Shown: positions 17,431-26,640, counted from the first letter of the stretch. The stretch: 64,000 bases of DNA from Rhodospirillaceae bacterium UBA6219 (GCA_002435715.1 DISD01000096.1:78315-142314); one strand, 5' to 3'. Program-made: numbers and translations. Notes: generated from the letters alone by a model not told the origin.

Positions 17431-18539
17431 CAGACATGTCCCCCGACGTAATCGCGCAGGTAACGGCGGCCCAGGGCGGTCAGCACTTCATAGCCGATGG
17501 TTCCGGCTTCGTCGGCCAATTGGTCGGCATCGTGGCCGGGGCCGATCAATTCGATCATGGCGCCGGGATGCACCGCGTCAGCCGGAACGGCGGACACGTC
17601 GAAGGTGGTCAAATCCATGGAAATGCGCCCGACGACCGGCACTTTAACCCCCCCGATGACACCAAAACCGCAATTGCCCAGGGACCGGAACAGGCCGTCG
17701 GCATAGCCGAAGGCGACTGTCGCCACCCGACCCTTGGACGCGAAGCGATGGGTGGCACCATAGCCAACGGTCTGGGGGGTGTCAACGTCGCGAACCTGAA
17801 GGATTCTGCCGTTTAGGCGCACAACCGGGTGCAGCGGGTTGGGCTGGCCGGGGACCGGGTTCAGCCCGTAAAGGGCGGCGCCCGGGCGGGTCAGGTCGAA
17901 ATGGAAATCGCTTCCCAGGAAGATGGTGGAACTGGCGGCCAGGGACCGGGGGGCCGGGATCATCAGATCGGCGGTCATCGCCTGGAAGGCGGCCAATTGC
18001 TCGGGATTCTTGTCATGCCCGGGCTCGTCGGCGCAGGCCATGTGGCTCATCACCAAGGCGACGTCGATGCCGTCCAGATGCCGTTTGTCGGTGGCCAGCA
18101 AGTGCACCGCCTTGGTATCCAGGCCCAAACGGCTCATGCCGGTGTCCAAATGCAGGGCGGCGGGCAAGGACTTGCTTTGGGCATGGGCGAAACCGGCCCA
18201 CAACCCCACCTGATCGGGGCTGTTCAACACCGGGATCAAATCGTGTTCGGTGAAATCGGCTCCGGTGCCCGGCAACACGCCGCCCAGGACGAAGATGCGG
18301 GCCTTGCCCACATGGGGGCGCAAGCTGATGCCTTCGTCGATGGTGGCGACGAAGAAGGTCTTGCAGCCCGCCGCCAACAAGGTCTTGGCCACCTGGGGGG
18401 CGCCCAGGCCATAGGAATCGGCCTTGACCACCCCGGCCGCCTCGGCGCCAGGGGCAAGGGCGGCCAGTAAGCGCCAATTGGCGGCGATGGCATCCAGATC
18501 GACGGTCAAAATACCGGTGGCGCGGTCGTGGGCGGTCAT
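17430..18539 (-). CDS. alr: Alanine racemase
   Basis: Alanine racemase interconverts L- and D-alanine for peptidoglycan, using pyridoxal phosphate. The cofactor lysine is Lys39 in VVKADSYGLG, and the second catalytic residue is the Tyr in VGYGATHRF. HLDTGMSRLG and the DLTTFDVSAV segments are typical. The length of 369 aa is normal. It follows dnaB by 4 bp and overlaps mlaE by one or more bases, continuing the dnaB-alr order common in Proteobacteria. Confidence 0.95.
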   Translation of the reverse strand: MTAHDRATGILTVDLDAIAANWRLLAALAPGAEAAGVVKADSYGLGAPQVAKTLLAAGCKTFFVATIDEGISLRPHVGKARIFVLGGVLPGTGADFTEHDLIPVLNSPDQVGLWAGFAHAQSKSLPAALHLDTGMSRLGLDTKAVHLLATDKRHLDGIDVALVMSHMACADEPGHDKNPEQLAAFQAMTADLMIPAPRSLAASSTIFLGSDFHFDLTRPGAALYGLNPVPGQPNPLHPVVRLNGRILQVRDVDTPQTVGYGATHRFASKGRVATVAFGYADGLFRSLGNCGFGVIGGVKVPVVGRISMDLTTFDVSAVPADAVHPGAMIELIGPGHDADQLADEAGTIGYEVLTALGRRYLRDYVGGHV

Positions 18540-18543
18540 TGGA

Positions 18544-20037
18544 TCAGAACCCCGGTTCCTCGTAATGGTCGTCGGTGATCAGATTGCCGAACTTGGTGAA
18601 CTCGCCCTGGAAGGCCAGTCGCACCGTGCCGACCGGGCCGTGACGCTGCTTGGCGATGATCACTTCGGCGGTGTTCCACACCATCTCGCAGCGTTCCTGC
18701 CATTTGGCGTGGCGTTCGTTGAACTTTTCCTGGGTTTCTTCCGGGCGTTGGCCGGGCTCGGCGCGTTCCAGGTAATATTGTTCGCGGAACACGAACATGA
18801 CCACGTCGGCGTCCTGTTCGATCGAGCCCGATTCACGCAAGTCGGACAATTGCGGGCGTTTGTCTTCGCGCTGTTCGACGGCGCGTGACAACTGGGACAG
18901 GGCGATCACCGGAACGTCCAGTTCCTTGGCCAGGGCCTTCAGTCCACGGGTGATTTCCGACACTTCCTGCACGCGGCTTTCGCTGGTCGATCCCGACCCG
19001 CGCAGCAATTGCAGATAGTCGACGACGATCAGGCCCAAGCCCTGTTGACGCTTCAGGCGGCGCGAGCGGGTGCGCACGGCGGAAATGGACAAAGCCGGGG
19101 TGTCGTCGATATGCAGCGGCAGGCGGTGCAGTTCTTGGGCGGCGACCACCAGACGCTCGAATTCCTCGTTGCTCATCTCGCCTTGGCGGATCTTGTGCGA
19201 CGAGATTTCTGCGGCTTCCGCCAAGATACGCAGGGCCAACTGTTCCGACGACATTTCCAGCGAGAAGAAGGCGACGACGGCGCCGTCCACCGCCTTTTTG
19301 TTGCCCAGCGCGTCCACTTCCTCGCGGTAGGCCTTGGCGGCGTTATAAGCGATGTTGGTGGCGAGCGAGGTCTTACCCATGGACGGACGGCCGGCCAGGA
19401 TCAGCAAGTCCGAGGGATGCAGCCCGCCCAGCTTCTTGTCCATGTCGATCAGCCCGGTGGGCACGCCCGACAACTGGCCCTGGCGCTTATGGGCGAATTC
19501 GGCCTGCTTGACCGCTTCCACCAGCACTTGGCCGAAGCTTTCAAAGCCGCCCTCGGTCTGCCCCGTGGTGGCCAGTTCGTAAAGCTGCGCTTCCGCCCGG
19601 CCGATCTGTTCCATGGCCGGTTCTTCGATCTTCGGATTATGGGCGTTGTTGACCAGATTTTCGCCCAGCTCGATCAATTCACGGCGCAGATGCAGATCGT
19701 GGATCAGCTTGGCGTAATCTTCCGAATCGATGACCGACACCACAGCATTGGCCAATTGCGCCAGATAGGTGGTGCCGCCCAGTTCTTCCAACCCGCCGTC
19801 ATTGGCGAAATAGGTGGTCAGCGTCACCGGATTGGCGATCTGGCCGCGCTCGATCAGCTTTTGGCAGGCGGCGAAGACGCGGCCATGGGTGGGATCGGCG
19901 AAATGTTCGGGACGCAGATATTCCGACACCCGCTCGAAGGTGCGGTTGTTCAGCAAGATGGCGCCCAACAACGCCTGTTCCGCCTCGTAATTATGGGGCG
20001 GCGTGCGATAGGCGGGAAGATCTTCCGGGTTCGACAT
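18544..20037 (-). CDS. dnaB: Replicative DNA helicase DnaB
   Basis: DnaB is the hexameric helicase that unwinds the replication fork. The 497-aa protein has the N-terminal primase-interacting domain (about residues 10-110, EAEQALLGAILLNNRTFE) and a RecA-like C-terminal domain with Walker A GRPSMGKTSLA, Walker B VVDYLQLLRGS and LSQLSRAVEQR with DLRESGSIEQDAD. Length and motifs match the family. No intein is present. Confidence 0.97.
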   Translation of the reverse strand: MSNPEDLPAYRTPPHNYEAEQALLGAILLNNRTFERVSEYLRPEHFADPTHGRVFAACQKLIERGQIANPVTLTTYFANDGGLEELGGTTYLAQLANAVVSVIDSEDYAKLIHDLHLRRELIELGENLVNNAHNPKIEEPAMEQIGRAEAQLYELATTGQTEGGFESFGQVLVEAVKQAEFAHKRQGQLSGVPTGLIDMDKKLGGLHPSDLLILAGRPSMGKTSLATNIAYNAAKAYREEVDALGNKKAVDGAVVAFFSLEMSSEQLALRILAEAAEISSHKIRQGEMSNEEFERLVVAAQELHRLPLHIDDTPALSISAVRTRSRRLKRQQGLGLIVVDYLQLLRGSGSTSESRVQEVSEITRGLKALAKELDVPVIALSQLSRAVEQREDKRPQLSDLRESGSIEQDADVVMFVFREQYYLERAEPGQRPEETQEKFNERHAKWQERCEMVWNTAEVIIAKQRHGPVGTVRLAFQGEFTKFGNLITDDHYEEPGF

Positions 20038-20075
20038 GGCCGAACCCTAGCAGGGCCGGGCAGGGTGGGAAAGGG

Positions 20076-21287
20076 TCAATCGCCGGCCAGCTGGCGTTCC
20101 CTTTCGAACATGTAGTCCCGGGTCAGTGGAACGGCATGACGATGCTTGGCGAGCTGGATCTGGAACACCATCAGCGACATGCGACGGAAGCCGATTTCGC
20201 AGGCCGACAGATAAGCTTCCCACATGCGGCAGAAGCGTTCGTCGTAAAGCGCGGCGGCTTCGGCCCGGCGTTCGGTGAAGCGTCGGCGCCAGGCCAGCAG
20301 GGTCTCGGCGTAATGGACGCGCAGCACTTCCACGTCGGTGGTCCACAGCCGGGCCTTTTCCACCGCCGGCAACACCTGACCCAAAGAGGGCGTGAACGAA
20401 CCGGGGAAGATGTGGCGCTGAATCCACGGATTGGACGACCCGTAATCGTATTCACCCACCGAATGGACCAGGGCCACCCCGTCATCGGTCAACAAGTCGC
20501 GCACCTTGCGGAAATACTGGCGGTAATGGGGCGGACCCACGTGCTCGAACATGCCGACGCTGACGATGCGGTCGAATTTCTCGGAAAGCTTGCGATAGTC
20601 CAAAAGCTGAAACTGCACCCGGTCGGACAGGCCGGATTCCTCGGCGCGGCGGCGGGCGACCTCTAGCTGCTCCTTGGACAGGGTCACCCCCACCACCTTG
20701 ACGTCGGCGGTCTTGGCCAATTGGATGGCCATGCCGCCCCAGCCGCTGCCGATATCCAGGATTTTCTGGCCGTCGCGCACATCCAGCTTGGCGATGATGT
20801 GGTGCTTCTTGGCGATCTGCGCCTGTTCCAGGCTGTCATCCGGGGAACGGAAATAGGCGCAGGAATATTGCAGGTCGTCGTCCAGGAACAACCGGAACAG
20901 GTTTTCGTGCAGGTCGTAATGGTGCGAGACGCGCTTTTGTGCCAGATGCGCCGGGTTCCAGCGTTGCCAGAACAAAAACGCCCGGCCGATGCCGCGATAG
21001 ATTTTGTGCACGGGGTTCATGCCGCCATCGGCGACATTGGCGCAGCAGACATCCAGGAAATCGTGGAAGCTGCCTTCCTCCATCACCAGATGGCCGTCGG
21101 TATAGGCTTCCAGCAGGTGATAATCGGGGGCCAGCACGATGCGGCGTTCGGCCTTGGCATCACGGATACGGGCCACCGCCACCGGCGGCGTGCCGTCGCC
21201 GTAATGGTGCTTGGCACCGGTGCTGTCGATGACCGCCAGGGATCCCTGGCTGATCAGGTTGGAAAACAGCAGGTCCAGAAGGTTCAT
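20076..21287 (-). CDS. cfa: Cyclopropane-fatty-acyl-phospholipid synthase family methyltransferase
   Basis: These enzymes transfer a methylene from S-adenosylmethionine to unsaturated acyl chains of membrane lipids. The 403-aa protein has the N-terminal Cfa region, the SAM-binding motif ILDIGSGWGG (about 185-194), GVTLSKEQ, and VSVGMFEHVGPPHYRQYF, followed by HRHAVPLTRDYMFERE near the end. ATG 21287 gives a 9-bp spacing to GGGGGA; ATG 21293 is possible but too close. It interrupts the usual rplI-dnaB neighbourhood. The exact product lipid is not provable here. Confidence 0.88.
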   Translation of the reverse strand: MNLLDLLFSNLISQGSLAVIDSTGAKHHYGDGTPPVAVARIRDAKAERRIVLAPDYHLLEAYTDGHLVMEEGSFHDFLDVCCANVADGGMNPVHKIYRGIGRAFLFWQRWNPAHLAQKRVSHHYDLHENLFRLFLDDDLQYSCAYFRSPDDSLEQAQIAKKHHIIAKLDVRDGQKILDIGSGWGGMAIQLAKTADVKVVGVTLSKEQLEVARRRAEESGLSDRVQFQLLDYRKLSEKFDRIVSVGMFEHVGPPHYRQYFRKVRDLLTDDGVALVHSVGEYDYGSSNPWIQRHIFPGSFTPSLGQVLPAVEKARLWTTDVEVLRVHYAETLLAWRRRFTERRAEAAALYDERFCRMWEAYLSACEIGFRRMSLMVFQIQLAKHRHAVPLTRDYMFERERQLAGD

Positions 21288-21379
21288 GGTCATGGTTCCC
21301 CCGGTACTCACCCCGACTGCATGGTGGCGGCAAGTGGCAAATTGGGAAACACAACCATAAGTTATAGTGCAAACGACAC

Positions 21380-21409
21380 AAGCGGCGGACGGTTTCCCAT
21401 CCGCCGCTT
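21380..21409 (-). terminator. Hairpin after rplI
   Basis: A perfect 10-bp inverted repeat (AAGCGGCGGA / TCCGCCGCTT, 10-nt loop) lies 28 bp past the rplI stop. No U-run follows on the minus strand, so termination may be partial. It separates the ribosomal protein operon from the cyclopropane synthase gene. Confidence 0.6.
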
Positions 21410-21437
21410 GGCGAAAGCTTGCAGGTTGGAAAGAGGC

Positions 21438-21998
21438 TTAGGCCTCTTCCACGACCTCTTCCACTTCTTCTTCAACGATCTCTTCGACCACTTCCTCGAC
21501 CTCGGCCTCGGCCTCGGCGGCTTCGGCGGCGGCAGCGGCGCGTTCGGCTTCTTCCTGCGAACGGGCGACGGTGATCACCACGGTGACCGCCACTTCCGGG
21601 TGCAGGGCGACGCGGACCGGGTAGGAACCCAGGGTCTTGATCGGGCTGTCCAGGTTGACCTGGCGGCGTTCGACGGTGTAGCCGGATTCCTTGATGGCGT
21701 CGGCGACGTCACGACCGGAAACCGAACCGTACAGCTGACCGCTTTCGCCAGCCTGACGAACCATCAGGACCTTCAGACCGTCCATCTTGACGGCGACGGC
21801 CTGGGCCTCGTCACGGCGCTTGAGGTTCAGGGCCTCAAGCTGAACACGCTGCGTTTCGAAGAAGGCAAGGTTGCCCTTGCTGGCGCGCAGCGCCTTCTTC
21901 TGGGGCAGCAGAAAATTGCGGGCGAAGCCAGGCTTGACCTTGACCACGTCGCCCATCTGACCGAGCTTCTCGATCCTTTCGAGCAGGATGACTTCCAT
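21438..21998 (-). CDS. rplI: 50S ribosomal protein L9 with acidic C-terminal tail
   Basis: L9 binds 23S rRNA near the L1 stalk. The N-terminal domain is canonical (MEVILLERIEKLG, GFARNFLLPQKKA), followed by the linker helix and C-terminal domain with SGRDVADAIK. At 186 aa it is longer than the usual about 150 because of a tail of roughly 40 residues made almost only of Glu, Ala and Val (EEVVEEIVEEEVEEVVEEA end). The tail reads through in frame to the TAA/TAG with no sign of error. The start is one base after the stop of the upstream DUF2232 gene. Confidence 0.96.
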   Translation of the reverse strand: MEVILLERIEKLGQMGDVVKVKPGFARNFLLPQKKALRASKGNLAFFETQRVQLEALNLKRRDEAQAVAVKMDGLKVLMVRQAGESGQLYGSVSGRDVADAIKESGYTVERRQVNLDSPIKTLGSYPVRVALHPEVAVTVVITVARSQEEAERAAAAAEAAEAEAEVEEVVEEIVEEEVEEVVEEA

Positions 21999-21999
21999 C

Positions 22000-22916
22000 T
22001 TAACCCTCCATACCGCCGCCGCTGTCGCCGCGGCGGAACCTCATCGTCCAGAATCTCACCATCCCCAGTACGGCGACGGCCAAGGCCGCCCACACGAATA
22101 CCAGGGCCAGCAACCCATATGTCGCGGCAAGGATCATCCTTGCCTGGGGCTTGCCCGCCACCCATTGGTGAATACCCGCCAATCCCAGGAACATGAACGG
22201 GATCAGCGCCACCAGGGCAACGTTGCCACCCACATATCCGACGTCGCCATCGGACAAGCGGGACGCCACGGCCGCCACAGCCAGGACCAGGGCCAGCCAA
22301 TCGGGCAGACGAAGCTGCCGATAGGCCGGCGACGGCCGGCGATTGCGGCCCAGCCTGACCAGCAAGGCCTGCGCCCAGGTGGCGTTGGCGACGATCATCA
22401 CCAGCCATGATGCGGACACCATGGCGGGGAAGAACGTGGCCCACCACCCTGCCACCTGCGGCCGCTGTTCCTGCGGCAGTTCGGTGGACAGAAGGTCCAA
22501 GGCGCGATCCCTTCGGGGTGCCCCGTCACCAGGAAGGCGCCGATCATGATCAGCCCCAAGATGGTGGCGGTCAGCCATGCCAGGACCAGGCCCGGCGGGT
22601 ACCACTCGGTCGGGCCATCTTGCGGCTGTCGCCACATCATGGCCCGGTTACACACCACCCAGGATGGCAAAGCGGCGGCGACCAGATAGGACAGGGCGGA
22701 AATTTCGCCAAATCCCAAGGTCACGACGACCATTCCAACCAGCCCGGCGGTGACCGAGGCTCCTATGCCCACACCCAGGCCGGCCATCATGACCGGCAGG
22801 GGCGCCACATAGGACAGTACAAACCCAAAAGCGATGCCTTTGACCACCGACAGGAACAGGAGCGCACTCAGCAGTCCCGCCGCCAGCCCAAGGCCGAGTT
22901 GCCGTATCACCGGCAA
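22000..22916 (-). pseudogene. DUF2232 membrane protein, frameshifted
   Basis: Two overlapping frames together encode one multi-spanning DUF2232 protein of about 305 aa. The first frame (22916 down to about 22515) gives about six hydrophobic helices and ends the homologous part at VTGHPEG. The second frame (from about 22512 to 22000) continues with LDLLSTELPQEQRP and three or four more helices. One base appears missing near 22512-22516, next to a GGGGTGCCCC run. The gene sits in its usual place between rpsR and rplI. It is either truly broken or a sequencing error. The start is uncertain: TTG 22916 or GTG 22910. Confidence 0.75.
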
Positions 22917-22926
22917 GACAAACTGC

Positions 22927-23199
22927 TTACTTCACCACGTAGGGCAGCAGACCCAAGAAGCGGGCGCGCTTGATGGCCTGGGCCAGTTCGCGTTGCTTCT
23001 TGGCCGACACCGCGGTGATGCGGCTCGGCACGATCTTGCCACGCTCGGAAATGAAGCGGCTCAGCAGCTTGGTGTCCTTGTAGTCGATCTTCGGCGCGCC
23101 CTCGCCCGAGAACGGGCAGGTCTTGCGGCGGCGGAAGAACGGACGGCGGGCGCCGGCGGTGGTCGTCGGACGCGGACGTTCAGTCTTGACTTCGCTCAT
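22927..23199 (-). CDS. rpsR: 30S ribosomal protein S18
   Basis: S18 binds the 30S platform with S6. The 90-aa protein contains the family core FRRRKTCPFS, IDYKDTKLLSRFISERGKI and KKQRELAQAIKRARFLGLLPY. The ATG at 23199 overlaps the rpsF stop by one base (TGATG) and has an AGGTGAG site inside rpsF; an immediately upstream GTG at 23202 is possible. Translation is coupled to rpsF. Confidence 0.97.
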   Translation of the reverse strand: MSEVKTERPRPTTTAGARRPFFRRRKTCPFSGEGAPKIDYKDTKLLSRFISERGKIVPSRITAVSAKKQRELAQAIKRARFLGLLPYVVK

Positions 23200-23630
23200 C
23201 ACTCACCTCCCTCGGAACGACGCGGACGGTCCTCACGGGGACGATCTTCACGGGGGCCACGGTCGCCGAAGCCACGATCTTCGCGGCGCGGACGTTCGTC
23301 GCGGCTGTTCTTGGCCTGCATCATGGCCGACGGACCTTCTTCCAGTTCGTCGACGCGGATGGTCAGGACGCGCAGGATGTCTTCGTTCAGCGACATCTGG
23401 CGTTCCATTTCCTTGACCGCGGCCGAGGGGGAATCCAGGTTCAGCAGAACGTAGTGCGCCTTGCGGTTCTTCTTGACCCGATAAGCGATGTTGCGCAGGC
23501 CCCAGAATTCCTTCTTGGCGACGGAGCCGCCGCCCTGGGCCAACACACCGGCCATCTCGTCGATCAGGGTTTCGACCTGCGGGGCCGAAACTTCCTGACG
23601 CGCGAGAATCACGCATTCATAAAAAGGCAT
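23199..23630 (-). CDS. rpsF: 30S ribosomal protein S6 with charged C-terminal tail
   Basis: S6 pairs with S18 in the small subunit. The globular part (residues 1-100) has MPFYECVILARQE, GLRNIAYRVKKNRKAHYV and LRVLTIRVDELEEG. The remaining about 40 residues are a low-complexity Arg/Glu/Asp tail with repeated PREDR units. Such tails are common in alphaproteobacterial S6. The gene starts an rpsF-rpsR-DUF2232-rplI operon, with a GAAGGGA site upstream of the ATG. Confidence 0.97.
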   Translation of the reverse strand: MPFYECVILARQEVSAPQVETLIDEMAGVLAQGGGSVAKKEFWGLRNIAYRVKKNRKAHYVLLNLDSPSAAVKEMERQMSLNEDILRVLTIRVDELEEGPSAMMQAKNSRDERPRREDRGFGDRGPREDRPREDRPRRSEGGE

Positions 23631-23783
23631 TCAATAATCCCTTCTGGCTTTTCTCTTCCAAACGCCGTCACCATGACGACGCAGGCATAGCCGTTCGGCC
23701 TTTGCGGCGCGACCGGCAAGGGTGGAAGGCGGGGAATATACACGAATCGGCCCTGGGTGCAAGCACAACAGGAGGTGATGGCG

Positions 23784-24203
23784 TTAAAGGGCGATTCCTT
23801 CGTGCAGCAACAGCCCGATCAGCTCGAAATCGCGCCGGATCATGTCGAAGGCGATCAATTGCGCACCCAGGCTGTCCAAGGCTTTGGCCATGTCCTCGCC
23901 CTGGGCGATGGCGTTGCGGATTTCCATGGCTTGATGCAAAAAGGCGACGTGTTCGGTCACGTGGGCGTCCCGATGTTCCACCGCCAGCGGCAGGGACAGG
24001 CGTTCCATCAGGCGTTCTTCCAACTGGGCGTGTCGGGCGAATTGGTCCAGCCAGTCGTCCAACAGGTCCAGGATCGCGGGGGAAGCGCCATTGCCGATGA
24101 CGGCTTGCTGGATCGCGGCTAAGTCGTCCACCAGCTTGCGGTGGTGGTGATCCATGTCGGCGTGACCGACGCGATAGGTTTCTGACCAGATGGCGGGGGG
24201 CAA
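23784..24203 (-). CDS. Bacteriohemerythrin
   Basis: Hemerythrin domains bind O2 at a di-iron centre and serve in O2 sensing, delivery or protection in microaerophiles. The 139-aa protein has the ligand set: His in GHADMDHHHRKL, HAQLEER (His-x3-Glu) and HRDAHVTEH (His-x4-His), with an aspartate near the end. I chose a TTG start at 24203 because AGGAG sits 8 bp upstream; the GTG at 24230 has no ribosome site. It is divergent from fabD. It is one of three hemerythrin domains in this window. Confidence 0.85.
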   Translation of the reverse strand: MPPAIWSETYRVGHADMDHHHRKLVDDLAAIQQAVIGNGASPAILDLLDDWLDQFARHAQLEERLMERLSLPLAVEHRDAHVTEHVAFLHQAMEIRNAIAQGEDMAKALDSLGAQLIAFDMIRRDFELIGLLLHEGIAL

Positions 24204-24368
24204 AAGTAAGTCTCCTAGAGGCGGGCTCACCTTGAGGTTAATCGAATATGAATTCAATATAACCAAAGAGTGATGTGTTGGTGGCATCAACCGCACGCCA
24301 CGCTTGACAGGGGCGGGGTTCATGCCTTTCTTCTCGGCACCGATTTCCACCCCGATGGAGGGACCATC

Positions 24369-25310
24369 ATGACCCGCGCTTTCGTCTTCCCCGGCCAGGG
24401 CTCGCAGGCCGTCGGCATGGGCCGCGAACTGGCCGATTCCTTCGCCGAGGCCCGTCACGTCTTCCAGGAAGTGGACGAGGCGCTGTCGCAGAACCTTTCG
24501 AAGCTGATGTTCGAAGGCCCCGAGGACACCTTGACCCTGACCGAAAACGCCCAGCCGGCGTTGATGGCCATGTCGGTGGCGGTGGTCCGCGTGCTGGAAG
24601 GTCAGGGGCAGCTGGACTTGGCCAAGACCGCGTCCTTCGTCGCCGGCCATTCCCTGGGCGAATATTCCGCCCTGGCCGCTGCCGGCACCTTTTCCCTGGC
24701 CGACACCGCGCGTCTGTTGAAGCTGCGCGGCCAAAGCATGCAAAAGGCGGTGCCGGTGGGTGTCGGCGCCATGGCCGCCCTGCTGGGCAGCGAATATGAG
24801 CAGGCCAAGGAAATCGCCGCCGAAGCCGCCGGCGATCAGGTCTGCGAAGCCGCCAACGACAACGGCGCCGGCCAGGTGGTGGTGTCAGGTCATAAGGAAG
24901 CGGTGGAACGCGCCATGAAGCTGGCCGCCGACAGGGGGATCAAGCGCGCCGTGCTGCTGCCGGTGTCCGCGCCTTTCCATTGCGCCCTGATGCAGCCCGC
25001 CGCCGACGCCATGGCCGAAGCCTTGGCCGGCGTCACCATGAACGCGCCCAAGGTGCCGCTGGTGGCCAATGTGGTGGCCAGCGCGGTGACCGACCCGGAA
25101 GTCATCCGCGATCTGCTGGTCAAGCAGGTGACCGGCACCGTGCGCTGGCGCGAAGGCGTCCTTTATATGAAGGTGCAGGGCGTCACTCAATTGGTCGAGC
25201 TGGGCGCCGGCAAGGTGCTGTCGGGTCTGGCCAAGCGTATCGACAAGGAATTGTCGGGGGTCGCCGTCGGCACCCCGGCCGACATCGAAGCCTTCCTGGC
25301 TTCCCTGTAA
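24369..25310 (+). CDS. fabD: Malonyl-CoA:ACP transacylase FabD
   Basis: FabD moves malonyl groups from CoA to acyl carrier protein, starting fatty acid synthesis. The 313-aa protein begins MTRAFVFPGQGSQ, has the nucleophile Ser95 in GHSLGEYSAL, Arg in LKLRGQSMQ and His in SAPFHCALM. The ATG at 24369 follows a GGAGGG site. It leads a fabD-fabG-acpP-fabF cluster with a palindromic repeat between fabD and fabG. Confidence 0.96.
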   Translation: MTRAFVFPGQGSQAVGMGRELADSFAEARHVFQEVDEALSQNLSKLMFEGPEDTLTLTENAQPALMAMSVAVVRVLEGQGQLDLAKTASFVAGHSLGEYSALAAAGTFSLADTARLLKLRGQSMQKAVPVGVGAMAALLGSEYEQAKEIAAEAAGDQVCEAANDNGAGQVVVSGHKEAVERAMKLAADRGIKRAVLLPVSAPFHCALMQPAADAMAEALAGVTMNAPKVPLVANVVASAVTDPEVIRDLLVKQVTGTVRWREGVLYMKVQGVTQLVELGAGKVLSGLAKRIDKELSGVAVGTPADIEAFLASL

Positions 25311-25321
25311 CCACGGATGGG

Positions 25322-25395
25322 CGTCATGCCCGGGCTTGACCCGGGCATCCTTGCCGCCGCTAACATGGATCGCCGGGTCAAGCCCGGCGAAGACG
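25322..25395. repeat. REP/BIME-like palindromic repeat pair
   Basis: Two hairpins lie between fabD and fabG: ATGCCCGGG-cttga-CCCGGGCAT (25326-25348) and TCGCCGGG-tcaag-CCCGGCGA (25369-25389). The second is close to the reverse complement of the first, loops included, so the unit is a larger imperfect palindrome. Elements of this style are widespread between genes in alphaproteobacterial chromosomes. Confidence 0.8.
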
Positions 25396-25435
25396 ATGCG
25401 GTGGGGCGCAACTTTGACTTAAAAGGGGAAACACC

Positions 25436-26176
25436 ATGTTCGATTTGACCGGCAAGACCGCGCTGGTGACCGGCGCTTCGGGCGGCATCGGCGGCGCCAT
25501 CGCCAAGGCTTTGCATGACGCGGGCGCCACCGTCGCCATCCACGGCACCCGTCGTGAAGCCCTGGACGCTCTGGCCGCCGAACTGAAGGATCGGGTGCAC
25601 GTCTTGCCCGCCAATCTGTCCAAGGCGGAAGAGGTCGAGCAACTGGCCAAGGACGCCGAGGCCGCTTTGGGCGGTTCCTTGGATATCTTGGTCAACAATG
25701 CCGGCATCACCAAGGACGGCTTGGTCATGCGCATGAAGGACGAAGACTGGGACGCGGTGATCAACGTCAACCTGACCGCCGCCTTCCGTCTGTGCCGCGC
25801 CGCCATCAAGGGTATGATGAAGCGCCGTTCCGGCCGCATCATCAACATCACCTCCATCGTCGGCGTCACCGGCAATCCCGGCCAGGTCAATTACTGCGCG
25901 TCCAAGGCCGGCATGATCGGCATGACCAAGTCGTTGGCCCAGGAAGTGGCCAGCCGCAACGTCACCGTCAACGCCGTGGCGCCGGGTTTCATCGCCACCG
26001 CCATGACCGACGAACTGAACGACGAGCAAAAGGCCCGCATCAACAGCCAGATCCCCGCCGGCCGCATGGGCTCGGCCGAGGAAATCGCCGCCGCCGTGCT
26101 GTATCTGGCCTCAAGCGAGGCGGCCTATGTCACCGGTCAAACCCTGCACGTCAACGGCGGCATGGCGATGATCTAG
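25436..26176 (+). CDS. fabG: 3-oxoacyl-ACP reductase FabG
   Basis: FabG reduces 3-oxoacyl-ACP with NADPH in fatty acid elongation. The 246-aa short-chain dehydrogenase has the cofactor motif TGASGGIGG (residues 12-20), NNAG (87-90), catalytic Ser140, and Tyr153-x3-Lys157 in YCASK. The C terminus has TGQTLHVNGGMAMI, typical of FabG. AGGGGAAA precedes the ATG. Confidence 0.96.
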   Translation: MFDLTGKTALVTGASGGIGGAIAKALHDAGATVAIHGTRREALDALAAELKDRVHVLPANLSKAEEVEQLAKDAEAALGGSLDILVNNAGITKDGLVMRMKDEDWDAVINVNLTAAFRLCRAAIKGMMKRRSGRIINITSIVGVTGNPGQVNYCASKAGMIGMTKSLAQEVASRNVTVNAVAPGFIATAMTDELNDEQKARINSQIPAGRMGSAEEIAAAVLYLASSEAAYVTGQTLHVNGGMAMI

Positions 26177-26333
26177 GGCTTTTCGCCCAACAAGTTTCAA
26201 CAGCTTGTGTTCCAGTGCTGGTCAAGCTTGGAAAAGTGTGCTAGGTACGGGCCACTTTCCGCCATGAGGGGGCTTCGGCGCCCGAGTAGCGGACGCAAGT
26301 TTCATCCACATGGCATACCTTGAGGGAATTCAA

Positions 26334-26567
26334 ATGAGCGACGTCGCCGAGCGGGTTAAGAAGATTGTCGTCGAGCATCTGGGCGTGGAAGAGGCCAAGG
26401 TGACCGAAAACGCCAGCTTCATCGACGACCTGGGCGCCGACAGCCTCGACACCGTCGAGCTGGTCATGGCTTTTGAGGAAGAATTTGGCTGCGAAATCCC
26501 CGATGACGCCGCTGAAAAGATCCTGACCGTCAAGGACGCGATCGACTTCATTTCGAAGGCCGCGTAA
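26334..26567 (+). CDS. acpP: Acyl carrier protein
   Basis: ACP carries growing acyl chains on a phosphopantetheine arm. The 77-aa acidic protein has the attachment Ser37 in LGADSLDTVELVM and the classic start MSDVAERVKK. GAGGG lies 9 bp before the ATG; an in-frame ATG upstream (26310) would add an atypical N terminus. It lies between fabG and fabF as usual. Confidence 0.98.
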   Translation: MSDVAERVKKIVVEHLGVEEAKVTENASFIDDLGADSLDTVELVMAFEEEFGCEIPDDAAEKILTVKDAIDFISKAA

Positions 26568-26579
26568 CAACAGGTCAAG

Positions 26580-26611
26580 GGGCGCCGTCACCCGCAATGG
26601 GTCCGGCGCCC
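26580..26611 (+). terminator. Hairpin between acpP and fabF
   Basis: The stem GGGCGCCG / CGGCGCCC encloses a second ACCC/GGGT pairing and is followed by TTTCTC. It lies 12 bp after the acpP stop and 29 bp before fabF. It probably acts as a partial terminator, which would explain how acpP is made in excess over fabF. Confidence 0.7.
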
Positions 26612-26640
26612 TTTCTCTAAGTAACAACAGGAAATTGCGC

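Noticed and set aside
16661..17437. N-terminal extension of MlaF to 518 aa
   Set aside because: The extra part is a shadow frame of mlaE. MlaF starts at 16660 with an ATGA overlap.
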